Shown here in pieces: positions 24,000-31,263 of a DNA stretch of 64,000 bases. A program made the translations under genes and the position numbers. Within the stretch, counting starts at the first letter, position 1; the number at the start of each line of letters is the position of its first letter. The notes under the pieces were generated by a model. It was given only the letters and a program-made list of their open reading frames with translations. It did no database searches and had not been told where the DNA came from. Source of the DNA: WTXA01 sp964415195 (lineage in GTDB: Bacteria > Bacillota > TC1); assembly GCA_964415195.1 (NCBI GenBank), contig CAYPYD010000004.1:62001-126000 (forward strand). The letters run 5' to 3'.

Positions 24000-25458
24000 T
24001 GTCTTCAACCTCCAAATCAAACTCGTATTCAGATGTTTTCTCAGCACCAAGTGGTATTTCACAAATATGCTTTTGACTACCTTGAGGTACGTCCATTGGA
24101 TATTCACCTGTAAAACAACCAACACAATAGTCACAGGCTGAGTTAGTAGCGATTTTCTTAACATCTTGAACACTTAGGTAACCTAGTGAATCAACACCGA
24201 TTTCCTTGGCGATTTCCTCAATTGACATATGCCAGGCAATCAGGTTTTCCTGGGTATCTACATCAGTGCCAAAATAGCAAGGATATCTAAAAGGTGGCGC
24301 TGATATTCTCATATGGACTTCCTTGGCACCCGCATCTCTAATTAATTGTACAATTCTTTTACTGGTGGTACCTCTTACTATTGAATCATCAATTAGGACA
24401 ACTCTTTTGTCCTTTAAGGTGGAGGCAATTGGATTAAGTTTAATTCTAACTGCTTTTTCTCTTTGTATCTGATCAGGTTGGATAAAGGTTCTACCAACAT
24501 ATTTGTTCTTTAGTAGTCCTACACCATATGGTATTCCAGATTGTTTGGAGAAACCAAGTGCTGCATCAAGTCCTGAATCTGGAACCCCGATAACTACATC
24601 TGCCTGGACTGGATGTTCTAAGGCCAGATAGGTTCCGGCTCTTTGTCTGGCAGTCTGGACACAGGATCCTTCAATAACAGAGTCTGGTCTGGCAAAGTAG
24701 ACAAATTCAAATACACATAGATGGCATTTGTTGCTTACATGTGTTGTTATGCTTTTTAGTCCTGTTTCGTCGATAACAACAATTTCACCTGGGAGTACAT
24801 CTCTTACAAAAGTAGCTCCATTACTTTCTAAGGCACAGGTTTCTGAAGCTATCATATAGCTGTCTCCAAGTTTACCGATACTAAGTGGTCTGATGCCGTA
24901 AGGGTCTCTTGCTGCTATTAGTTTTTTAGGTGACATAACTAGCAGGCAGTAGGCTCCCTTAATAATTTCCATAGTCTTGGATACCGCCTCTTCTATAGAG
25001 GTGGAGGCAAGTCTTTGTTTGGTTATTATATAGGCGATAACTTCAGTATCGCTTGTTCCTTGGAAAATTGCTCCACCAAGTTCTAATTCTCTTCTTAATT
25101 CACCAGTATTGGTTAGGTTCCCGTTATGGGCAATTGCCATGGAACCTTTAAGGTGATTGATCATAAGTGGTTGGGCATTGCTTATCATACCTTGTCCACA
25201 GGTAGCATAGCGACAATGACCAATGGCCATTTTACCTTGTCCTAAGCTTTTTAGAGTCTTTTGGTCAAAAACTTCATTAACTAGTCCGAGATTTTTGTGA
25301 CCTCTTATGATGCCATTTCTATTTATAGCTATACCACAGCTTTCTTGACCTCTGTGTTGTAGGGCATAGAGAGCATAGTATGAAAGACCGGCTACATCAT
25401 GATCATCGTTATTGTAGACCCCGAAGACACCACATTCTTCATTTAATTTATTTAACAT
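23986..25458 (-). CDS. purF: Amidophosphoribosyltransferase
   Basis: 490 aa from the ATG at 25458 (AGAGG ribosome site 6 nt upstream); an in-frame TTG 15 nt earlier is less likely. It makes phosphoribosylamine from PRPP and glutamine. MLNKLNEECGVFGVY places the catalytic Cys at residue 9, after a short propeptide that is cut off in this family. The PRPP loop VVLIDDSIVRGTTSK and the Cys residues near the C-terminus (CDYCVGCFTG), ligands of the structural 4Fe-4S cluster in Bacillus-type PurF, are present. Confidence 0.96.
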   Translation of the reverse strand: MLNKLNEECGVFGVYNNDDHDVAGLSYYALYALQHRGQESCGIAINRNGIIRGHKNLGLVNEVFDQKTLKSLGQGKMAIGHCRYATCGQGMISNAQPLMINHLKGSMAIAHNGNLTNTGELRRELELGGAIFQGTSDTEVIAYIITKQRLASTSIEEAVSKTMEIIKGAYCLLVMSPKKLIAARDPYGIRPLSIGKLGDSYMIASETCALESNGATFVRDVLPGEIVVIDETGLKSITTHVSNKCHLCVFEFVYFARPDSVIEGSCVQTARQRAGTYLALEHPVQADVVIGVPDSGLDAALGFSKQSGIPYGVGLLKNKYVGRTFIQPDQIQREKAVRIKLNPIASTLKDKRVVLIDDSIVRGTTSKRIVQLIRDAGAKEVHMRISAPPFRYPCYFGTDVDTQENLIAWHMSIEEIAKEIGVDSLGYLSVQDVKKIATNSACDYCVGCFTGEYPMDVPQGSQKHICEIPLGAEKTSEYEFDLEVEDNEEF

Positions 25459-25459
25459 T

Positions 25460-26173
25460 TTAACCTCTTCCAAGAAGTCTTTTCATAACTTCCTGATAGG
25501 CTCCTTCAACACCGTCGATATCTCTTCTAAAACGATCCTTGTCCAGTTTTTCCTTGGTTGTACTATCCCAGAAACGGCAAGTATCAGGTGATATTTCATC
25601 AGCTAGGATAATAGTTCCATCACTAGTTCTTCCAAATTCTAACTTGAAATCTATTAATTCGATATTCAGGTCCTTTAGATAGTCTCCTAGAATGTCATTG
25701 ATTCTAAAAGCATAATCGGCAATTATTTTTAATTCTTCAGGTGTTGCAAGGTTTAGAGCTGCGATGTGGTATTCGTTGATCATCGGATCTCCAAGTTCAT
25801 CATCCTTATATGAATATTCAAGAACAGTTTTATTCAATACTGTGCCCTCAGGTAAGCCTAATCTTTTTGATAGTGATCCGGCAGCTATGTTTCTGACGAT
25901 TACTTCGATTGGTACTATATCAACTTTTTTAACTACTGTCTCTCTGTCGTTTAGTTCTTCTACGAAATGTGTCTTGATGCCTTTTGTTTCTAACATTCCC
26001 ATCAGGTGGTTGGTTACCAGATTGTTGACTATACCTTTGTTTTCGATTGTACCTTTTTTCTCTCCGTTGAATGCAGTTGCGTCATCCTTATAGGTGACGA
26101 TATATAGGTCAGGGTTATCTGTTTTGAAGACTTTCTTTGCTTTACCCTCGTATAGTTGTTCTAATTTTTCCAT
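25460..26173 (-). CDS. purC: SAICAR synthase
   Basis: 237 aa, the short bacterial form. It joins aspartate to CAIR with ATP. Signature segments: LYEGKAKKVFKT, VEVIVRNIAAGSLSKRLG, ADEISPDTCRFWD and the FRRD-x-x-GVEGAYQEV end. One base separates it from purF, and it overlaps purE by 13 nt. Confidence 0.97.
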   Translation of the reverse strand: MEKLEQLYEGKAKKVFKTDNPDLYIVTYKDDATAFNGEKKGTIENKGIVNNLVTNHLMGMLETKGIKTHFVEELNDRETVVKKVDIVPIEVIVRNIAAGSLSKRLGLPEGTVLNKTVLEYSYKDDELGDPMINEYHIAALNLATPEELKIIADYAFRINDILGDYLKDLNIELIDFKLEFGRTSDGTIILADEISPDTCRFWDSTTKEKLDKDRFRRDIDGVEGAYQEVMKRLLGRG

Positions 26174-26664
26174 GTCTTAACCTCCTCTTGTAACTTTTGG
26201 TCTTTTGCTACTACTTTAGCTGCCATTTGCTCCTTATACGCCAACAGCTTTTTAGTTAGGTCGGGATTACCGACTGCTAAAATTTGGACTGCAAGTATAG
26301 CGGCATTTTCGGCGCCGTCAATTCCTACTGTTGCTACTGGAATACCCGGGGGCATTTGGACTGTTGCAAGTAGTGCATCGAGTCCGTCAAGACTTGATTT
26401 AATCGGGATGCCAATTACTGGCAAGCTAGTGTGTGCGGCCATTACACCAGCTAGGTGGGCAGCCATTCCTGCGGCTGCAATAATTACACCAAAGTCACGG
26501 GCGACTGCTTTTTCGGCAAATTCGCAGGCAATCTTTGGTGTTCTGTGAGCTGACATTACGTGTATTTCGTAATCTACTCCAAATTCCTTTAATTTCTCTG
26601 TGGCTTTTTTTACGACTTTTAGGTCGCTGTCACTTCCCATTACAATTGCAATTTTCTTGTACAT
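26161..26664 (-). CDS. purE: N5-carboxyaminoimidazole ribonucleotide mutase
   Basis: 167 aa. First gene of the pur operon. MGSDSDLKVVKKA, SAHRTP, AAGMAAHLAGVMAAHTSLPVIGIP and MPPGIPVATVGIDGAENAAIL are class I/II PurE hallmarks. No purK is found next to it; in this operon type a purK-independent class II PurE is possible but cannot be judged here. AGGAG lies 7 nt before the start. Two LacI-type operators lie in its leader. Confidence 0.95.
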   Translation of the reverse strand: MYKKIAIVMGSDSDLKVVKKATEKLKEFGVDYEIHVMSAHRTPKIACEFAEKAVARDFGVIIAAAGMAAHLAGVMAAHTSLPVIGIPIKSSLDGLDALLATVQMPPGIPVATVGIDGAENAAILAVQILAVGNPDLTKKLLAYKEQMAAKVVAKDQKLQEEVKTWKN

Positions 26665-26694
26665 TCTTCACTCCTTAGTCAAAAATTTTAAAAA

Positions 26695-26724
26695 TGTATA
26701 CGGTTACAAATGAATACGTTTTCA
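26695..26724. promoter_or_regulatory. Two tandem LacI-type operators downstream of the purE -10 box
   Basis: TGTATACGGTTACA (26695-26708) and TGAATACGTTTTCA (26711-26724) share the form TGWATACGKTTWCA with a central CG, 16 bp centre to centre. Each differs from the CcpA cre consensus at one position, and the second contains the ACGTTTTC core of E. coli PurR boxes. They cover the expected transcription start of purE. Confidence 0.6.
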
Positions 26725-26752
26725 TTATATACCTGAATACTGATTTTGTTAA
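26724..26752 (-). promoter_or_regulatory. purE promoter
   Basis: On the minus strand, TTAACA (26747-26752), 17-bp spacer, TATAAT (26724-26729), about 60 bp before the purE start. Confidence 0.75.
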
Positions 26753-26790
26753 GAGCTTATGCATGTATTTCTCATCTTTTTTCCTTGTAT

Positions 26791-26813
26791 ATTGTGAAAA
26801 TTATCTTCACAAT
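26791..26813. promoter_or_regulatory. Perfect inverted repeat between purE and guaB promoters
   Basis: ATTGTGAA (26791-26798), 7-nt spacer, TTCACAAT (26806-26813), just upstream of the guaB -35 box. A candidate operator for a second regulator. Confidence 0.4.
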
Positions 26814-26821
26814 TCATTTGG

Positions 26822-26850
26822 TTTACTAATGAATTTTTCTATGATATAAT
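26822..26850 (+). promoter_or_regulatory. guaB promoter
   Basis: TTTACT (26822-26827), 17-bp spacer, TATAAT (26845-26850), about 30 bp before the guaB start. Confidence 0.65.
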
Positions 26851-26880
26851 ACAATGAAATTTTACCAAAGGAGAATGACG

Positions 26881-28341
26881 ATGAACCTACTTGATAGTAT
26901 AAAAACAGGTCTGACTTTTGACGATGTCCTTTTAGTGCCAGGCTATTCAAATATTTTACCAAAGGATACAGTTCTAAAATCAAATTTAACCAAGAATATT
27001 CAACTGAATATTCCCTTGATGAGTGCAGGGATGGATACAGTAACCGAATCTGATATGGCTATTGCCATGGCCAGAGAAGGTGGTATTGGTATTATTCATA
27101 AGAATATGAGTATAGAAAGACAAGCTCTTGAAGTTGATAGGGTAAAAAGGTCGGAAAACGGGATTATTATTGATCCAATTTTCCTTGGTCCTGATAATCT
27201 AATTAGTGATGCTATGGAGTTAATGAGAAGGTACAAGATTTCTGGGGTGCCTGTGACTGTTGATGGTACCTTGGTCGGTATTTTGACTAACAGGGATTTG
27301 CGTTTTATTGGGGAATCTGAATATGATAAGCCAATAAAGGATTTGATGACTAAGGCTCCACTGGTTACTGCCAGTGTAGGTACAACCTTGGAAGAAGCAG
27401 AGAAGATTCTCCAGGTGCATAAGATTGAGAAGTTGCCTTTGGTGGATGATGATAATAAGTTGAAGGGTTTAATAACTATTAAAGATATTGAGAAGACCTA
27501 TCAGTATCCTAATGCTTCTAAAGATAGTAGAGGAAGACTTAGATGTGGTGCAGCTGTTGGTATTTCCAAGGATGTATTCGATAGGCTTGAGGCTTTAGTT
27601 AATGCTGGGGTTGATGTGGTGGTTATTGATACTGCTCATGGTCATTCTCAAGGTGTTCTGGATTTAGTTAGTGAGGTTAAGAGCAGGTATAGAGATTTGG
27701 ATATTATTGCTGGTAATGTGGCTAGTGCTGCAGCTACTGAAGCTCTAATAAAGGCTGGGGCAGATTGTGTCAAGGTTGGTATCGGTCCTGGTTCTATTTG
27801 TACTACTAGGATTATTGCTGGTATTGGTGTACCACAGATTACGGCAATTAGCGAGTGTGCTAGTGTTGGTGAGAAGTATGGTGTTCCAATTATTGGTGAT
27901 GGTGGTATAAAGTATTCTGGTGATTTGACTAAGGCTATTGCAGCTGGTGCGTCTGTGGTGATGCTTGGTAGTTTGTTAGCTGGTACTCTAGAGAGTCCTG
28001 GTGAAGTTGAGATTTATCAGGGAAGAAGTTATAAGAGTTATAGGGGTATGGGGTCTATTGCCGCTATGAAAGATGGTAGTAAGGATAGATATTTCCAGGA
28101 GGATGCAAAGAAGCTTGTGCCTGAGGGTATTGAAGGTAGGGTTCCATATAAGGGAGCTACTTCTGAGACTATTTTCCAGCTTATTGGAGGCCTTCGTGCT
28201 GGTATGGGTTATTGTGGAACAAAGGATATTTATGCTTTGCAACATGAGGCTGAGTTTATTAGGATCACAAATTCTGGTTTGGTAGAGGGACATCCTCATG
28301 ATGTTCAGATAACAAAGGAATCACCAAATTACAGGAAATAG
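26881..28341 (+). CDS. guaB: IMP dehydrogenase
   Basis: 486 aa from the ATG at 26881, 7 nt behind AAAGGAG; two earlier in-frame ATGs are too close to the site. It oxidises IMP to XMP with NAD, the committed step to GMP. TFDDVLLVPGYS opens the barrel; a tandem CBS pair (about 95-200) is inserted; the catalytic loop GIGPGSICTTRI holds the active Cys; the YRGMGS flap segment is intact. It is divergent from the pur operon and shares its 216-bp control region. Confidence 0.97.
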   Translation: MNLLDSIKTGLTFDDVLLVPGYSNILPKDTVLKSNLTKNIQLNIPLMSAGMDTVTESDMAIAMAREGGIGIIHKNMSIERQALEVDRVKRSENGIIIDPIFLGPDNLISDAMELMRRYKISGVPVTVDGTLVGILTNRDLRFIGESEYDKPIKDLMTKAPLVTASVGTTLEEAEKILQVHKIEKLPLVDDDNKLKGLITIKDIEKTYQYPNASKDSRGRLRCGAAVGISKDVFDRLEALVNAGVDVVVIDTAHGHSQGVLDLVSEVKSRYRDLDIIAGNVASAAATEALIKAGADCVKVGIGPGSICTTRIIAGIGVPQITAISECASVGEKYGVPIIGDGGIKYSGDLTKAIAAGASVVMLGSLLAGTLESPGEVEIYQGRSYKSYRGMGSIAAMKDGSKDRYFQEDAKKLVPEGIEGRVPYKGATSETIFQLIGGLRAGMGYCGTKDIYALQHEAEFIRITNSGLVEGHPHDVQITKESPNYRK

Positions 28342-28349
28342 GGTTTATT

Positions 28350-28384
28350 AGACACGTGGTTTAGGCTGCGTGTCTTTTGTTTTT
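28350..28384 (+). terminator. Intrinsic terminator after guaB
   Basis: AGACACG (28350-28356) pairs with CGTGTCT (28369-28375), followed by TTTGTTTTT. Confidence 0.8.
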
Positions 28385-28416
28385 GATTGTTGTATTTGTT
28401 GATTGGAGTGAGTGAA

Positions 28417-29814
28417 TTGAGTTATAATTTCAAAGAAATTTTTGATAGACAAAGGAAATATTTTAGAGCGGGTAAGACATTGGATATTGAGATGCGAAAG
28501 TCTAGAATCAGGGCTGTTAAGAAGATGGTTATCGCTGAAGAAGGTAGGATACTAGAAGCTTTGAAGTTGGATTTAAACAAGAGTGAGCAGGAAGCCTATA
28601 TTACAGAGATACTTCCAGTCTTAAATGAGATTGATTTCACACTGAAGCACTTATCTGGATGGTCAAAGAAGAAGAGGGGAAAGGGCACTTTGTTTAACCC
28701 TTTTTCAACCTATTATACTATACCTGAGCCTAAGGGGCAGGTGTTGGTGGTATCTCCTTTTAATTATCCGTTTCAGTTGACTCTTATTCCTTTAGTGTCA
28801 GCTTTAGCTGCTGGTAATACGGTCATCTTGAAGGTATCGGAGCTTAGTTCTTATACTGGAAAGTTATTGGTTGAGTTATTTGGTGTTTTGTTCAGTGAAG
28901 AGTTGGTGTGTTGTACTGATGTGGATCCATCAGGTTTTGGTGATTTGTTTGAGTTGCCATATAATCATATCTTTTTTACTGGGAGTACTAGAATTGGTAG
29001 GGAGATTTATAGTCTTGGGGCGAAAAATTTATCTAGTATGACTTTGGAACTTGGAGGGAAGAGTCCGGCTATTGTGCATAGGTCAGCTGATCTTAAGTTG
29101 GCTGCCAGAAAGATTGTCTGGGGTAAGTTTTTGAATTGTGGACAGACTTGTATTGCTCCAGATTATGTCTTGGTGGACAGGGCTGTTAGGGATGAGTTTA
29201 TTAGGATGTTGCTTGATGAGGTTACTTTGCAGTTTAAGGATTCCTTATTGGATAAATCTTATGGAAAGATTATTAATGAAAAACATTTTTGGCGTTTAGT
29301 TGGTCTTTTAGAGAGAGAAAAAGTTCTTTTTGGTGGAGGTCATGATGCATCTTCCTTGAAAATTGAGCCTACTTTAGTCGAGGAGCCATCCCCTAGTTCG
29401 AGATTATTAAGTGAGGAGATTTTTGGTCCAATTCTACCAATCATATATTTTGATAGTGAGGTTAGTAAATTAGATTGTGGTGGTTTATTAGATATAGTTG
29501 GTAGAAATCCTGAGCCTCTTGCTTTGTATGTGTTTGGTGAGGATAGGGGTTTTGTGGATTTTGTTTTAAATCGTGTACAGGCTGGTGGTTGTTGTGTTAA
29601 TGATGTGCTGGTTCATTCGTTGAGTGTTGATGTGCCTTTTGGTGGTCGTGGTAGTTCAGGACTTGGGAGTTATCATGGTGTTCATGGTTTCTTGTCTTTT
29701 AGTCATGTTAAAACTGTTTGTAGGACTAAGGGTAAGTTTGATTTATCTCTTAGGTATTATAGAGGTAGTTTGCATGGTTTGATAAGGTTTTTGAAAAAAC
29801 TTAAGAATTGGTAG
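28417..29814 (+). CDS. Aldehyde dehydrogenase, class 3-like
   Basis: 465 aa from a TTG start at 28417, 6 nt behind GGAGTG. It oxidises aldehydes with NAD(P). ISPFNYPFQLTLIPLVSALAAGN-like substrate/cofactor segment, FTGSTRIGREI, LELGGKSPAIV (general-base Glu) and the catalytic Cys in NCGQTCIAPDYVLV are present. The short N-terminus and the hydrophobic basic tail (FLKKLKNW end) fit the ALDH3 group, often acting on fatty aldehydes. The coding strand is rich in G and T. The next gene starts 7 nt after. Confidence 0.92.
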   Translation: MSYNFKEIFDRQRKYFRAGKTLDIEMRKSRIRAVKKMVIAEEGRILEALKLDLNKSEQEAYITEILPVLNEIDFTLKHLSGWSKKKRGKGTLFNPFSTYYTIPEPKGQVLVVSPFNYPFQLTLIPLVSALAAGNTVILKVSELSSYTGKLLVELFGVLFSEELVCCTDVDPSGFGDLFELPYNHIFFTGSTRIGREIYSLGAKNLSSMTLELGGKSPAIVHRSADLKLAARKIVWGKFLNCGQTCIAPDYVLVDRAVRDEFIRMLLDEVTLQFKDSLLDKSYGKIINEKHFWRLVGLLEREKVLFGGGHDASSLKIEPTLVEEPSPSSRLLSEEIFGPILPIIYFDSEVSKLDCGGLLDIVGRNPEPLALYVFGEDRGFVDFVLNRVQAGGCCVNDVLVHSLSVDVPFGGRGSSGLGSYHGVHGFLSFSHVKTVCRTKGKFDLSLRYYRGSLHGLIRFLKKLKNW

Positions 29815-29821
29815 GTGATTT

Positions 29822-30622
29822 ATGTTAGGTGCTATTATTGGAGATATGGTTGGTTCTGTTTATGAATGGAATAATCTTAAGAGCGTGGATTTCCCTTTTT
29901 TTGTGGATAGGTGTTTTTTTACTGATGATTCTATTATGACTGTTGCTGTTGCTGATGGCCTGTTATCTCTTTGTGATGAGGATCTTAATGATGATGATTT
30001 GGTTAGAGGAGCTATTAGGGCTTCTTTGGTTAATTATGGTAGAAGCTATCCTGATGCTGATTATGGTTCAAATTTTAAGGAGTGGATTTTTGCAGATGAG
30101 CATTTTCCTTATGGTAGTTATGGTAATGGTTCTGCTATGAGAGTTTCTTCTACTGCTTATTTTGCTTCGGATTTAGAGGGCGTTTTGAGGCTTGCTCGTT
30201 TGTCTGCTGAAGTGACCCATAATCACCCTGAGGGGATAAAGGGTGCGCAGGCTGTGGCTGGTTGTATTTATTTGGCCAGGATCGGTGAGGATAAGGCTTC
30301 TATTAGGTCATTTGTGGAGGCTGGTTATTATGGTGTTGGTTTTAGTCTTGATGATATTAGGTCTGAGTATGTTTTTGATGTTAGTTGTCAGGGTAGTGTT
30401 CCTATTGCTATTAAAGCATTTCTTGAGGGTGATTCCTTTGAGTCTGTAGTTAGACTTGCTGTTTCTATGGGTGGTGATAGTGATACTATTGCGGCCATAG
30501 CTGGAAGTATTGCTGAGGCTTTTTATGGTGTGCCAAGTGAATTTGAGGTGGATGCTTTGTCTAGGCTTGATACTTGGTTGAGGGCTATTGTGAAGAGGTT
30601 TTATCAGAGGGTGATTGTTTAA
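29822..30622 (+). CDS. ADP-ribosylglycohydrolase family protein
   Basis: 266 aa. GAIIGDMVGSVYEW opens the fold; FTDDSIMT (TDDS at 34-37) and the late MGGDSDTIAAIAGSIAEAFYG carry the acidic residues that hold the two Mg ions. This DraG-like family removes ADP-ribose from proteins or small molecules. No ADP-ribosyltransferase is seen nearby, so the target is unknown. It is 7 nt behind the aldehyde dehydrogenase and shares its G/T-rich coding strand. Confidence 0.9.
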   Translation: MLGAIIGDMVGSVYEWNNLKSVDFPFFVDRCFFTDDSIMTVAVADGLLSLCDEDLNDDDLVRGAIRASLVNYGRSYPDADYGSNFKEWIFADEHFPYGSYGNGSAMRVSSTAYFASDLEGVLRLARLSAEVTHNHPEGIKGAQAVAGCIYLARIGEDKASIRSFVEAGYYGVGFSLDDIRSEYVFDVSCQGSVPIAIKAFLEGDSFESVVRLAVSMGGDSDTIAAIAGSIAEAFYGVPSEFEVDALSRLDTWLRAIVKRFYQRVIV

Positions 30623-30696
30623 TTTGACAAATGCTTTTTTAATTGTTATTTTTAGGTTAGGATAGTAAATATTATTGTTATGAGGAGGAATTTGTT

Positions 30697-30891
30697 ATGA
30701 TGAAGAATCAAAGTAATGTGGAAAGACTTATTAGGAGCATTGTTGGTTTGGTATTATTGCTTTTGACTGTGTTTGTTAGTGGTGTGTTGCAGATAGTTTT
30801 GATTGTTATTGGGGCTATTTTGTTGGCAACTGGTCTGATTGGTTTTTGTCCTATATACAAGGTTATGGGTAGGAATACTAGGGACAAGTAG
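30697..30891 (+). CDS. DUF2892 (YgaP-type) small membrane protein
   Basis: 64 aa, GAGGAGG ribosome site. It shows the DUF2892 pattern: NVERLIRSIVGLVLLLL, a second hydrophobic stretch and the LIGFCPIYKVMG end. Two membrane helices. In other bacteria this module is fused to rhodanese; here it stands alone. A weak promoter (TTGACA at 30624, TATTTT at 30647) precedes it. Confidence 0.85.
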   Translation: MMKNQSNVERLIRSIVGLVLLLLTVFVSGVLQIVLIVIGAILLATGLIGFCPIYKVMGRNTRDK

Positions 30892-30926
30892 TATAATATT
30901 GAAATGAAATAGTATATTTTTTAGTT

Positions 30927-30972
30927 AACAACTTGCTAAAGTTTTCTTAAGCAGGTTGTTTTCTTATTTGTC
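30927..30972 (+). terminator. Intrinsic terminator after the DUF2892 gene
   Basis: AACAACTTGCT (30927-30937) pairs with AGCAGGTTGTT (30950-30960) with one G-U pair, followed by a T-rich tail. Confidence 0.7.
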
Positions 30973-31263
30973 TTTTTATTTAATTCTCAAATGGTGAGGT
31001 GTTAGTCAATAGTTAGTGTGAACATAGAAACCCTTGGTTTCTTAATATATACTATCTTTCAAACAGTCCTCGAAATATCTGCTGGAATGTGCTATAATAT
31101 ATTCGTTATACTTAACAGAAAAGTTATTTATTACAGATAAATTTGGAAGAAAATAAATAATCTTTTTTATTAAGTTTGTAGATAAAATTGAAAACTCAAC
31201 TAATAAGGAAGCAATGGTTTCTAAGTATGTTTAGTTTTATTAATTTAAAGGGGAAGATAAAAA
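30973..31263. other. Leader region of the polysaccharide cluster
   Basis: About 290 bp without a gene. An extended -10 promoter (TGC then TATAAT at 31093-31098) gives a 5' untranslated leader of about 160 nt, A/T rich. A short hairpin (AGAAACC/GGTTTCT, 31026-31042) lies upstream. I see no recognisable riboswitch. Confidence 0.55.
31090..31098 (+). promoter_or_regulatory. Extended -10 promoter of the polysaccharide cluster
   Basis: TGC-TATAAT at 31090-31098; the -35 region is poor (TCGAAA at 31070-31075). Confidence 0.5.

Noticed and set aside
24000..24173. 58-codon N-terminal extension of purM
   Set aside because: It lies wholly inside purF in another frame; the PurM family begins at MKSFSDSYK, encoded from 23999.
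26665..26880. Purine riboswitch in the purE/guaB region
   Set aside because: No conserved loop sequences or three-way junction were seen, and the leaders (about 30-60 nt) are too short for one with an expression platform.
31099..31263. c-di-GMP (GEMM) riboswitch in the sugar-cluster leader
   Set aside because: The leader is long enough, but the conserved CGCA/GGCAAA and tetraloop elements are absent.
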